From the NCBI GenBank assembly GCA_017643365.1, contig JAEPNO010000008.1, forward strand, positions 62,001-126,000: a stretch of DNA of 64,000 bases. Direction: 5' to 3'. Below the pieces are notes generated by a model. The model was given only the letters and a program-made list of their open reading frames with translations, did not search any database and had not been told where the DNA came from. Positions 42,115 to 51,130 of this stretch are shown one piece after another. The translations under genes and the position numbers were made by a program. Source of the stretch: Balneolaceae bacterium (lineage in GTDB: Bacteria; Bacteroidota; Rhodothermia; Balneolales; Balneolaceae). Position 1 is the first letter of the stretch; every line of letters begins with the position of its first letter.

Positions 42115-43668
42115 ATGGCAAGAATAATGGCGGGCGTTTTAACTAAACTAAGTGCGATATTTGTGTTGGTGATGTGTTCATCAGTAATAGTGCAGGCGCA
42201 AACGTTCGAAGAATGGAAAAAGCAGCAGCAGGAAGAATTTCAAGCCTACAAAGATAAGTTCGACGAAGACTTCATAAAGATGCTAAAATCCACTTGGGAA
42301 GAAGTTGGTGTGAACTCAGGGGCAGGATTTTATAACGAACTCAAACCCATCGATATTCCGATTTATACACCGCCAGAACGTCCTGAAAATGAACTTCCTG
42401 ATGAGGTTGTAATCGAAGAGAACGTAACCATTAATCTAAATTTCGATTTGGATACCGAGCCGATCGACTTGCCCACTCCAGCGCCTGATATCGAAATTAA
42501 AGATGAAGCGACGGTAGAAAAGGCATTTAACTTTTTTGGTGATGTGGATACCCGGTTTCATCAATTAGAATTCTTTTCTAATGCTATTCCTTTTAGTTAT
42601 CCGGCAATGATTTTCCGAAAATTGAATCCATCAAAATACCGAAATGGAGAAATTGATAACGATCGCATCGCTGAATTTTGGGAAGAGGTGAGTAGTGTAA
42701 ACCATACCGAGTTTGTGAATCACACAAAGAACTTAAAATCAGAATTAGCCCTTAACGATTGGGGATATATCCTGCTTATCAATTCAATTTCGAAAGACAT
42801 CGTAGGAGAGCAAAACCCAAATCTGGTACGTTTGATGAATTGGTTTTTGCTTACAAAAGCGGGTTATAGAACAAAAGTGGGATACGATCAAAATGGGGTG
42901 TACAACTTGTTTGCCGTTTCAGGGAATGTCTTCGATTGCAAATATTATATCCTGGATGGAGAGAAGTATTTCCCGATTAATTTTAACGATGAGTATCAAA
43001 CTCCGAATTCAATTTTCACGTACTTGGGTGGACATCAGGCACAAGTTCGTAAGTTGGATTTATCTATCGAAAAATATCCTGTTTTCGATAATCAGGCCAA
43101 TACATTCCAAAAAACACTGCGTTTCGAATTCAAGAATCGACATTATGAATTCCCTGTTACCGCCAGCAAAGATCTGATCTCGTACTTTGAATATTATCCT
43201 CGAACCGATTTGCCGGTGTTCTTTTCTGCTTCGATGTCGGAATCCACCAAAAAGCAGCTATACACGCAGTTAGAGCCGATTTTAGAAACCATGAATGAGC
43301 TTCAGGCAGTGAACTTTCTACTTCGAATGGTGCAAACTTCCTTCGAATATAAAGCGGATCAGGATCAATTTGATCGCGAGAAATACATGCTTCCGGATGA
43401 GATTTTCTATTACAAGTATTCAGATTGTGATGATCGAGCGATCTTTTTCGCAACCTTGGTAAAAGAACTATTGGGCTTGGATGTGATTGCCCTCAGGTAC
43501 AGTCGGCACCTGGCAACCGCCGTAAAATTCACGCATACAGTTCCCGGCGATTATCACATCTCCCAAGGCCAAAAATATGTGGTTGCCGATCCAACCTATG
43601 TGAATGCTCCCGTTGGGCTAACGATGACATCCTACCGAAACGAACGCCCCGAAATTATTCGGTTTTAA
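42115..43668 (+). CDS. Exported transglutaminase-like (cysteine protease fold) protein
   Basis: A protein of about 517 residues with a signal peptide (VLTKLSAIFVLVMCSSVIVQ, then AQ). A Lys/Glu/Gln-rich helix follows (FEEWKKQQQEEFQAYKDKFD), then a Pro-rich linker, and a C-terminal transglutaminase-like core: Cys in YKYSDCDDRAIFFATLVKEL, His in LRYSRHLATAVKF, Asp in VVADPTYVNAPVG, the Cys-His-Asp triad of the superfamily. Such proteins act outside the cytoplasm as proteases or linkers. The start is uncertain: ATG at 42115 gives the best signal peptide, but in-frame ATGs exist at 42073 and 42127. It follows the last flagellin terminator by 85 bases with no FliA-like box, so a flagellar role is unproven. 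Confidence 0.7.
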   Translation: MARIMAGVLTKLSAIFVLVMCSSVIVQAQTFEEWKKQQQEEFQAYKDKFDEDFIKMLKSTWEEVGVNSGAGFYNELKPIDIPIYTPPERPENELPDEVVIEENVTINLNFDLDTEPIDLPTPAPDIEIKDEATVEKAFNFFGDVDTRFHQLEFFSNAIPFSYPAMIFRKLNPSKYRNGEIDNDRIAEFWEEVSSVNHTEFVNHTKNLKSELALNDWGYILLINSISKDIVGEQNPNLVRLMNWFLLTKAGYRTKVGYDQNGVYNLFAVSGNVFDCKYYILDGEKYFPINFNDEYQTPNSIFTYLGGHQAQVRKLDLSIEKYPVFDNQANTFQKTLRFEFKNRHYEFPVTASKDLISYFEYYPRTDLPVFFSASMSESTKKQLYTQLEPILETMNELQAVNFLLRMVQTSFEYKADQDQFDREKYMLPDEIFYYKYSDCDDRAIFFATLVKELLGLDVIALRYSRHLATAVKFTHTVPGDYHISQGQKYVVADPTYVNAPVGLTMTSYRNERPEIIRF

Positions 43669-43728
43669 CTAAATATTGAATTAGTGTTGGATAGCTCTAT
43701 TTTTGAGCAAAACTTCACTTATTCAAAC

Positions 43729-44712
43729 ATGATTAAACCCGATTACAATCGAATTCCATATCGCAAATGCGGGAATTCAGGACTTTATCTCCCCATTCTT
43801 TCTCTAGGACTTTGGCATAATTTCGGCGGACAGCAAACGCCCGAAAAAGTGGATCAAATGCTAACCAGAGCTTTCGAGCTTGGTATTACTCACTTTGATC
43901 TGGCAAATAATTACGGTCCGCCTCCGGGAAGTGCCGAAGAACAATTCGGTAGAGCACTCAAAACCATTTTTCATGGCCGGCGCGATGAGTTGATCATTTC
44001 CAGCAAAGCGGGTTTTGGGATGTGGGAAGGTCCGTATGGCGACGGCGGTTCTCGTAAGTATTTGATTTCAAGCTGCGATCAAAGCCTCAAGCGTATGGGA
44101 TTGGAATACGTGGATATTTTCTATCATCACCGCCCGGATTACGACACACCGCTGGAAGAAAGCATGCGCGCCTTAGAACAAATTGTTCGATCGGGTAAAG
44201 CGTTGTACGCAGGGATTTCCAATTACCCCGCTGATCGAACTCGGGAAGCCATTCAAATGTTAAAATCATGGGGGGTGCCGATCGTGATTCATCAGCCGAA
44301 ATACAATATGTTCCATCGCGAGCCGGAGTTGGAAGGGACTTTTGATGTGATTCAAGAAGAAGGCGTAGGCAGCATTCCGTTTTCGCCATTGGCACAAGGT
44401 TTACTCACCAACAAGTATCTGCACGGAATTCCTGAAAACTCACGAATTGCAGATCCAGATGGATTTTTACAGGAAGGAGATTTAACCGATGCTGTGCTAC
44501 AAAAAATCAAAGACTTGAATGCAGTCGCAGAATCACGCGGACAAAGTCTTGCCCAGCTTGCGTTGGTATGGATTTTACGTCACCCGGCAGTTACTACAGC
44601 CTTGATTGGAATCAGCAGCATCAATCAATTGGAAAACAATGTGGAAGCCATAGACAATCTGGAATTAAGCGCTGAAGAACAGCAACGAATCGAAGAAATC
44701 TTGAATGCTTAA
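43729..44712 (+). CDS. Aldo/keto reductase (YghZ/Gpr type)
   Basis: A 327-residue NADPH-dependent reductase of the AKR14-like group, close in pattern to L-glyceraldehyde 3-phosphate reductase: N-terminus YRKCGNSGLYLPILSLGLWH, THFDLANNYGPPPGSAEEQF (Asp and Tyr of the catalytic tetrad), LIISSKAGFGMWEGPYGDGG (Lys), YVDIFYHHRPDYDTPLEES (His), and NADPH site LIGISSINQLENNV. The start is set at the ATG 43729, where similarity to the family begins. A GTG 45 bases earlier is possible. Its 3' end overlaps that of the convergent hydrolase gene by 4 bases. Confidence 0.88.
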   Translation: MIKPDYNRIPYRKCGNSGLYLPILSLGLWHNFGGQQTPEKVDQMLTRAFELGITHFDLANNYGPPPGSAEEQFGRALKTIFHGRRDELIISSKAGFGMWEGPYGDGGSRKYLISSCDQSLKRMGLEYVDIFYHHRPDYDTPLEESMRALEQIVRSGKALYAGISNYPADRTREAIQMLKSWGVPIVIHQPKYNMFHREPELEGTFDVIQEEGVGSIPFSPLAQGLLTNKYLHGIPENSRIADPDGFLQEGDLTDAVLQKIKDLNAVAESRGQSLAQLALVWILRHPAVTTALIGISSINQLENNVEAIDNLELSAEEQQRIEEILNA

Positions 44713-45635
44713 TTCAGGAATTCAAGAATAGCTTTATTGGTAGCGGCTGGTTTTTCGAATTGCACAAAATGTCCGGCATTTTCAAAAAGGATAGATCTCG
44801 AATTCTGGATCATTTCCTCGGCTGTTTTTGCAATTTGTTGAGTGGTTAGCGTTGGATTCAGATATTTATTCGGAATCAACGCATCATTCTCACCAAAGAT
44901 GATCAATGTTGGTTGAGTGATTTCTGCTAGGCGATCATAAACCGGTTCATCCAACATAGCAGCTACGCTACCGGAAACACTTGCGCAGTACTGTTCGAAA
45001 TCTTTCCGCTTTTCCATCGCAAAACGATCTTCGATCATAAACAGTGCACTTTCAGGCATTTGGTAAAAATTAAGGCGATAATTTGCCAGTGATTGTTCCT
45101 GGCTTGTATTGCAAACACTGGCAGGTGTAACAAACGATTTTAACATCGTTGCCTGCTGTGCATTAAACGTTTCGATACCGGCAGGGGCAACCAAAACAAG
45201 CTTTTCAACTAAGCTGGGATTTTCAAGAGCAAGAGTCATTGCAATTTGCCCACCCATCGAATGTCCGGCCAAAGTTACTTTTTCGATTTCGAGATGATTT
45301 ATTAACTCAGAGATCGCTTCAGCAAAAGATATTAAAGAAACAGGTTGCAGATTTTTAGACGACATTCCGTATCCAGGCAAATCAGGAACAATTACACGAT
45401 ACCGCTCAGATAATGCCTCGATGTTATGGGTCCATGCCGGACCATAACTCCCCAAGCCGTGTATCAATATTATTGTTTCGTTGCCAACTTTGGTGTCCAT
45501 ATAGGCAATGGATACAGAATCTTTTACCGTGATTTCATTTACGGGATAAGGATAAGAATCTGAAATCTGGGCTTGCGTTGAAATGCACAGAATTAAGGTG
45601 ATAAAGATCGATAAGAGGGAGGCTAGGCGTTTCAT
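44709..45635 (-). CDS. Exported alpha/beta-hydrolase
   Basis: A 308-residue hydrolase with a signal peptide (LASLLSIFITLILCISTQAQ). Oxyanion-hole HGLGSYGPAW, nucleophile elbow GHSMGG (Ser), acid in IFGENDALIPN and His in ENAGHFVQFEKP are present. The substrate is unknown; esterases and dienelactone-type hydrolases look alike. Its start overlaps the acyl-CoA ligase stop by 4 bases, so it is co-transcribed with the acyl-activation genes. Confidence 0.85.
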   Translation of the reverse strand: MKRLASLLSIFITLILCISTQAQISDSYPYPVNEITVKDSVSIAYMDTKVGNETIILIHGLGSYGPAWTHNIEALSERYRVIVPDLPGYGMSSKNLQPVSLISFAEAISELINHLEIEKVTLAGHSMGGQIAMTLALENPSLVEKLVLVAPAGIETFNAQQATMLKSFVTPASVCNTSQEQSLANYRLNFYQMPESALFMIEDRFAMEKRKDFEQYCASVSGSVAAMLDEPVYDRLAEITQPTLIIFGENDALIPNKYLNPTLTTQQIAKTAEEMIQNSRSILFENAGHFVQFEKPAATNKAILEFLN

Positions 45636-47152
45636 TTATCCTTGGTTTGAATGATCCAGTGATGTAATTCTTTTCGATTAATTTTTCCGGTATCGCCCTT
45701 AGGTAATTCCTCAATGAAGCTCACATATTTAGGGATTTTGTACTTGGCAAGATTGCCAACACAAAAATTGAGGATGTCTGATTCGCTCAGCTCAATACCT
45801 TCTTTTTTAACCACAAAAGCGTGTCCTACCTCTCCCCATTTCTTATCAGGAACGCCGATTACAGCTACTTCGAGGATGCCTGAATGGGAGTAGAGAAAGT
45901 TTTCAACTTCTACGGGATATACATTTTCGCCCCCTGAAATGTACATGTGTTTTTTCCGATCAACGATGTACAAAAAACCGTCTTCGTCTTTGCGTACCAT
46001 ATCGCCGGTTTTAAAGAATCCGTTTTCGATGGCTTGTGCGGTTGCTTCATCATTGTGCCAATAACCGGGAGTTTGAACCGGACCTTTTAGCCAGAATTCT
46101 CCAATCTCGCCTTGAGGCGTTGGGTTTCCGTGTTCATCAGCGATGAAATACTCCACGTAGAAATTCGGCTTTCCTATCGACCCAATTTTTCGATCTGCAT
46201 CTTTGTGATCAAGGCTGGTTACATTGGGTCCAAATTCTGTCAATCCGTAACCCTGTCGGATCGGGACTCCTTTGTTATGCCAAGTTTCGATTACAGGCAA
46301 AGGCAAAGCTTCGCCGCCAATCAGCATATATCGCAATTTCGGGAAATTAGCTGAATTGAAATTGTCGGTTTCCGCAAGCATTTTTAGCATGGTCGGTACT
46401 ACCATTTGGATGGTGACCGCATCTTCCTGTAAAGCTTGAATCAGATCTTCAGGCTCAAATTTGTTCATCAACAATATATATCCGCCGTGATGCAGAATCG
46501 GAGTAAGTAGCACATTCCATCCGCCCGTATGAAAAAACGGCAAACTGATAATTGTTCGATCGTTTTCGGTGAGTTCGCATCGCAAAGAAGTGTTCAGGCT
46601 GTTCCAGAACATCATTTTATGTGTGTACATAGCACCTTTGGGCGTGCCCGTAGTTCCGGAAGTGTAGAGGATGAAAACAGGGGTATCTTCGCTAAAACTA
46701 GCTTCAGTGTTCAACTTTTCTATTGTCTGTTTTGATGCATAAACTTCATCCCCAAACCTCTGAATATCAATCTTATGGGGAATATTTTGGCAAGCTTTAC
46801 AGGAGTTTATTGCCTCAGCAAATTCCGGATCGTAAAAAAGGAGAGAAGGGGAGCAGTCTTCGAGCAAAAAATCTAATTCACGAGGAGCCAGACGAAAATT
46901 GAGTGGCACCAAAGTGACTCCTGTTTTCTGAGCGGCGATGAACAGCATAACAAACTCGAGTCTGTTTTTTGACAGAATGGCTACCCGATCACCAACCCCG
47001 AGATTATACTCTTTGGTAAATAAGTTGGCGATGCGGTTGCCGAAGTTTTCTAGTTCTTGATAGCTGAGCGTTCGCCCGGTTTCATATTCCCGAATCGCCG
47101 TTTTATCAGGTTGGTAAATACTCCATTTTTTGATCCAGTCGAATGTATTCAT
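45632..47152 (-). CDS. Acyl-CoA ligase (AMP-forming)
   Basis: A 506-residue member of the ANL superfamily: AMP-binding P-loop FILYTSGTTGTPKGAMYTHK, VPTMLKMLAETDNF segment, GYGLTEFGPNV, TGDMVRKDEDGFLYIVDRKK and the C-terminal lysine motif PKYVSFIEELPKGDTGKINR. It activates a carboxylic acid, probably a fatty or aromatic acid, to an acyl-CoA. The exact substrate cannot be read. It lies between the FabH-like gene (10 bases upstream) and the hydrolase gene. Confidence 0.9.
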   Translation of the reverse strand: MNTFDWIKKWSIYQPDKTAIREYETGRTLSYQELENFGNRIANLFTKEYNLGVGDRVAILSKNRLEFVMLFIAAQKTGVTLVPLNFRLAPRELDFLLEDCSPSLLFYDPEFAEAINSCKACQNIPHKIDIQRFGDEVYASKQTIEKLNTEASFSEDTPVFILYTSGTTGTPKGAMYTHKMMFWNSLNTSLRCELTENDRTIISLPFFHTGGWNVLLTPILHHGGYILLMNKFEPEDLIQALQEDAVTIQMVVPTMLKMLAETDNFNSANFPKLRYMLIGGEALPLPVIETWHNKGVPIRQGYGLTEFGPNVTSLDHKDADRKIGSIGKPNFYVEYFIADEHGNPTPQGEIGEFWLKGPVQTPGYWHNDEATAQAIENGFFKTGDMVRKDEDGFLYIVDRKKHMYISGGENVYPVEVENFLYSHSGILEVAVIGVPDKKWGEVGHAFVVKKEGIELSESDILNFCVGNLAKYKIPKYVSFIEELPKGDTGKINRKELHHWIIQTKDK

Positions 47153-47162
47153 TCTTTTGGTT

Positions 47163-48164
47163 CTAGTATTTGAACAAGGTTCCTGCGAAGGCTAATCCGC
47201 CACCGGATCCCAGGAAAATCACATAATCGCCCTTTTCAGGCTTCCCCGATTTCATTGCATCATGAAATGCCATCGGTACACAAGCAGATCCGGTGTAGCC
47301 ATATTCTTTCATGATGGTGTGAGCACGGGAACGATCAACTCCCAAGCGATCCATGGTTTCGTGAATCCCGTTGATGTTGATTTGAGTCAAGAAATAATGC
47401 GAAACCTCTTCCGGTGTAATTCCGGCTCGGGTACACATATCGGTGATTATCTCAGGCCAAATTTCGGGATTTATTTCAGCTGGTATGCGCTTAACAAACT
47501 TCAATTTATGATCTTTGTTATCTATCACTTCTTGGTTTGATGGCTGATTGGTTCCGCCGCCATAAATTCCCATCCAGCTGTTGTACTGCCCATCGGTTCT
47601 TAACTCACCGGTTAAGTATCCATTTTTTTGCTCGGATTCTTCAGCGCTTAAAATCACTGCTCCGGCGCCATCTGCAAAAAGCGTAACCGTTTTCTTGTCG
47701 TTCATGTCCAGGTACTTGCTCATGGCATATGCTCCGATTACCAACGCATTCGTGTACTGATCGTCGCTTTTAATGTATTTCGAAGCTACATCCATTGCTG
47801 TAACAAAACCAGCGCAAGCGGTATTCATATCGAAAGTACCGGTTTTTTTTGCACCCAATCGGTGTTGCAATACCGATGCCGTAGATGGCGAGATATACTC
47901 CGGTGTATCGGTGGCTACAATCAATAAATCAATGTCATTGGGCGTCAAGCCTGCATTTTCGATGGCTTGCTTTGCCGCCGCTTCACAAAGATCGGCGGTA
48001 GACTCGTCGTCCTCGCACCAATGGCGGCGTTCGATGGTTAGGTTTTCGCGCAACCAAGTATCTACATCGGTACCCAGTAACTCGTTGAAATAACTGTTTT
48101 CGAGTACCCGACCCGGAGCATACATTCCGGAACCTGTAATAATTACATTTCTGTTCATACTCAT
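47163..48164 (-). CDS. FabH-like ketoacyl synthase III homologue with altered active site
   Basis: A 333-residue thiolase-fold protein of the FabH class: nucleophile Cys117 in FDMNTACAGFVTAMD, LFADGAGAVILSAEE and C-terminal GSGGGLAFAGTLFKY. By eye alignment, the FabH catalytic His (HQANxRI) is Thr here (LTQININGI), and the catalytic Asn (GNTSAA) is Tyr (GYTGSACVPMAF). Loss of both residues argues against ordinary decarboxylative condensation and for acyl transfer or another reaction. Flanked by acyl-CoA ligase and SDR genes in one operon; its stop and start overlap or abut its neighbours. Confidence 0.85.
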   Translation of the reverse strand: MSMNRNVIITGSGMYAPGRVLENSYFNELLGTDVDTWLRENLTIERRHWCEDDESTADLCEAAAKQAIENAGLTPNDIDLLIVATDTPEYISPSTASVLQHRLGAKKTGTFDMNTACAGFVTAMDVASKYIKSDDQYTNALVIGAYAMSKYLDMNDKKTVTLFADGAGAVILSAEESEQKNGYLTGELRTDGQYNSWMGIYGGGTNQPSNQEVIDNKDHKLKFVKRIPAEINPEIWPEIITDMCTRAGITPEEVSHYFLTQININGIHETMDRLGVDRSRAHTIMKEYGYTGSACVPMAFHDAMKSGKPEKGDYVIFLGSGGGLAFAGTLFKY

Positions 48165-48907
48165 TAAATTGTCAAACCTCCATCAACACTCAGCGTAATG
48201 CCCGAGATAAATGCGGCTTCATCACTGGCTAGAAATGTGTAGGCGTTTGCGATGTCTTCCATGCTGCCTAAACGGCCGAGTGGCGTATTACCGGTGATGC
48301 CTGCAATCACTTTTTCAGGCACTGTCTTTATCATTTCTGTTTCGATAAAGCCCGGGGCAACGGCATTTACTGTAATTCCTTTCCGGCCCAATTCACGGCT
48401 CCAAACTTTGGTCATGCCGATCACACCGGATTTGGTTGCAACATAATTACTTTGCCCAAAATTGCCGTAAATACCCACAATCGACGATGCATTGATGATT
48501 CGGCCATAGTTTTGTTCAATCATAAACTCAGAAACAGCCTTAGTGCAATTGAAAACTCCGGTCAGGTTCACATCGATTACTTGTTGCCATTCTTCGGGAG
48601 TCATTTTTACCAAGCGTGCATCGCGAGTTATGCCGGCGTTGTTTATCAGAATGTCGATTTTGCCATATTTTTCTTTCGTTTTGGCAGCTGCAGTCTGTAC
48701 ATCTTCAAAAGAAGTGACATTTACTTTTTGGAAGGATGCTTTTTCGCCATTAGCATTTAACTGATCAAGAACAGCCTGACCTTTTTCAACGTTAACGTCC
48801 CAAATTTCTACAAATGCGCCTTCTTGAATAAATTTTTCTACGGTAGCCAGCCCTATTCCCTGAGCTCCACCGGTTACTATCGCCACTTTTTCAGATAATC
48901 TGTTCAT
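48164..48907 (-). CDS. Short-chain dehydrogenase (FabG-like)
   Basis: A 247-residue SDR: cofactor motif TGGAQGIGLATVEKF, NNAGITRDARLVKMTPEEWQ, catalytic Ser in INASSIVGIYGNFG, Tyr and Lys in YVATKSG, and PGFIETEMIKTVP. Closest in look to 3-oxoacyl-ACP reductases and related 3-ketoacyl or hydroxyacyl dehydrogenases. It is the first gene of the operon, overlapping the FabH-like gene by a single base, and would reduce or oxidise the ketone or alcohol group of the acyl substrate. Confidence 0.9.
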   Translation of the reverse strand: MNRLSEKVAIVTGGAQGIGLATVEKFIQEGAFVEIWDVNVEKGQAVLDQLNANGEKASFQKVNVTSFEDVQTAAAKTKEKYGKIDILINNAGITRDARLVKMTPEEWQQVIDVNLTGVFNCTKAVSEFMIEQNYGRIINASSIVGIYGNFGQSNYVATKSGVIGMTKVWSRELGRKGITVNAVAPGFIETEMIKTVPEKVIAGITGNTPLGRLGSMEDIANAYTFLASDEAAFISGITLSVDGGLTI

Positions 48908-48975
48908 GAAATGAGTTTAGAATTTTATTGTTTTGAAATTTTTAAAATGATGGGGCTAAAAAAATTAAGTGCTAA

Positions 48976-49473
48976 TTATTCGCCCGGTTTTTGATAAAGC
49001 TTTTTGCGTTCGGTAGCCCATTCGTCCAGAAAGTTTTGATAGTGTTTTTCCATGATGGTATAAAAGTGTTCCATCTCGTTAACACGATCGTATAACACAC
49101 CAATTTCGGGATCATCTGAACTCTCAATTTTGTCACGTATTTTTTTAGCGAGCTTGGTGTTCTTTTTTATCTGATCGAAATTGTTCTTAAACGCCTGGCT
49201 GAATACTTCCGGTTCGATTTCGTAGAAATCTTTCCGGCTTCCCGGTTTCCACACTTTTCGAATTAGATAATGGTCCCGTAATCGACGAGTGATTTGGCTT
49301 ATTGGTCCTTTGCTCATGTGCAATTCATCCGCAATTTCATCAAGTGAAAGTGGCTTGTCGTGTGCCATCAGCAGGCCAACAACGCGCCCCATAAGTTTGC
49401 TTAATCCAAACGACTGATATCCGTTTGCAAAATCCTGTACTAGCTCGTTTTTTATTTCTTTAGATGTAGCCAT
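48976..49473 (-). CDS. GbsR/MarR-type transcriptional regulator
   Basis: A 165-residue winged helix-turn-helix protein. The N-terminal DNA-binding part shows LMGRVVGLLMAHDKPLSLDE followed by IADELHMSKGPISQITRRLR, then a helical C-terminal dimerisation part (KLAKKIRDKIESSDDPE). Close in pattern to GbsR regulators. It lies between the SDR operon and the sodium symporter gene on the same strand, 31 bases after the symporter gene, and probably controls one or both. Confidence 0.85.
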   Translation of the reverse strand: MATSKEIKNELVQDFANGYQSFGLSKLMGRVVGLLMAHDKPLSLDEIADELHMSKGPISQITRRLRDHYLIRKVWKPGSRKDFYEIEPEVFSQAFKNNFDQIKKNTKLAKKIRDKIESSDDPEIGVLYDRVNEMEHFYTIMEKHYQNFLDEWATERKKLYQKPGE

Positions 49474-49504
49474 GTTTATACTGCAAGTGCTTTTATAAGT
49501 CTAT

Positions 49505-51025
49505 TTATCTCTGTGGCAGGGCTTTTGTTTTTTCCTTATTAAGTCGTTCCAAAAACCAAATAAGTAACACGCCCGGAATAGCTCCGACAATTAACGCTAA
49601 AGATGCTGTAACTCCCGGATTAGCGAATGTAAGAGAAATTTGAGGAAATAACTCAGCTCCGAAAAAGTACAGGAAAAAGTGAACAAACAAGGTTATGGCT
49701 GAAATCCACCAGGTTATTTTAAGGGATGCGTCTTCCCAGAATATCCCAATCAGCAATGGAGGAACAGCGGCTACAGCCATTCCATACACACCAACCTGGC
49801 CAAAAATTCCGAGCAGTTGTGGTGGATTTAAAGCAATCAGAAAAGCGACAATGGCAATAACTACCAGTATTACATGGCTCCACGTATAGGCTTTTTTCAA
49901 CTGTTCTTCGTTAGTTGCAGTGCCTTTCGATTTAGCCGCGATAATTGGCAAAATCATGTCGTTGGCAGTGATTGTTGAAAGGGAAACCAAAAGTCCATCT
50001 AATGTTGACATCCCCGCAGCCAAAAGAACCACGCTTATAACGGTGAACAGCCATTCCGGAAATGCATTTTTGATGTAGGCAGTCATCACCAAATCCTGGC
50101 GGAAAGCCCCGGAAGCAGCATCAACCAACTGATCAGCCGGAACGGTTAGCCGCGCGTAAAAACCCGCTGCAGGTAATAAAAAGAATAATACCAGAGCGAC
50201 AATACCGAATATCAGGTACTGCTTTACTTGTTTGTCGGATTTCATGTACAACGCTTTGGTAAGGATGTGCGGCTGACATACCAGCGCCGTTCCGATCAAA
50301 AATCCGCTTAGATACACCGAAAAGAAATCGTTAAACAAATTACTTTCGGGATTGATAGGAGCGATGAGGTTTTTATCCTGCTCGGCCAGCATCGAAATAA
50401 AACTCTGATCTTCGAAGAACAAATAAGCCCCGGATGCAAGAATAAGGACGGTAACGCCGAGCATCAAACTACCTTGCAAGGTATTTGTGAATACGTGGGC
50501 GTAGGTACCACCAATAAAGACGTAACCGGTAACAAAGGTTAGAATGATGATGAGTGACATCACATTGGTTAAGCCGAGCAGTTCTTGCATCACAATAGAT
50601 AAACCGCCTACAATCAGAACCACGAATGCCAGAGCGAATAAATTGACGATAGAAAAATAAACACCAAACGCTTTGGATTTGAACTGCTTGCTGATCCAAT
50701 CGGGCATGGTGAGTGCTTTCGAGCTTTCTCCGAGTTGCCTGAATTTGAAGGAAAGGATAATGAGCATGGTGCAAAATCCAATACAAAGCGCCAGTCCCAT
50801 ATGGATCAGTGCTGAAAATCCGTGTACATAAATAAAGCCGGGATTAATGATAAAGGTAGCAGCCGATGCTACACTGGCAGCCATAGTAATGCCAACCACA
50901 AAGGGATGCATATCGCCCAATCCAATAGCGAAAGCACTGAAATTGTCGGTTTTTTTAAATCCCAGCCAACCTAAGTAGGTAGTTCCGGCAATGTAGAGCA
51001 GAAACAGGCCCCAAGCTAAACTCAT
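49505..51025 (-). CDS. Sodium:solute symporter (SSS family)
   Basis: A 506-residue membrane transporter with about 13 hydrophobic segments. Family features are LGWLGFKKTDNFSAFAIGLG, the MAASVASAATFIINPGFIYV loop, AAGMSTLDGLLVSLSTITAN (the typical SSS signature) and DASLKITWW. It moves a solute with sodium. Substrate unknown; the neighbouring acyl-CoA ligase and TonB receptor suggest an organic acid. A terminator hairpin follows the TonB receptor gene just upstream. Confidence 0.9.
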   Translation of the reverse strand: MSLAWGLFLLYIAGTTYLGWLGFKKTDNFSAFAIGLGDMHPFVVGITMAASVASAATFIINPGFIYVHGFSALIHMGLALCIGFCTMLIILSFKFRQLGESSKALTMPDWISKQFKSKAFGVYFSIVNLFALAFVVLIVGGLSIVMQELLGLTNVMSLIIILTFVTGYVFIGGTYAHVFTNTLQGSLMLGVTVLILASGAYLFFEDQSFISMLAEQDKNLIAPINPESNLFNDFFSVYLSGFLIGTALVCQPHILTKALYMKSDKQVKQYLIFGIVALVLFFLLPAAGFYARLTVPADQLVDAASGAFRQDLVMTAYIKNAFPEWLFTVISVVLLAAGMSTLDGLLVSLSTITANDMILPIIAAKSKGTATNEEQLKKAYTWSHVILVVIAIVAFLIALNPPQLLGIFGQVGVYGMAVAAVPPLLIGIFWEDASLKITWWISAITLFVHFFLYFFGAELFPQISLTFANPGVTASLALIVGAIPGVLLIWFLERLNKEKTKALPQR

Positions 51026-51050
51026 GCGCTAATAGTGTAAATAATTAGGT

Positions 51051-51081
51051 AAAAACCAGATGGAATTTCATTTCCATCTGG
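51051..51081 (-). terminator. Terminator of the TonB receptor gene
   Basis: CCAGATGGAA-TTTCAT-TTCCATCTGG is a perfect 10-base stem. On the minus strand it is followed by TTTTTACC, as expected for the receptor gene upstream on that strand. Confidence 0.88.
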
Positions 51082-51130
51082 AAAGGATCTTATGATATTA
51101 GTCATCTTGTACATTCAAAAGTAAGTGGTA

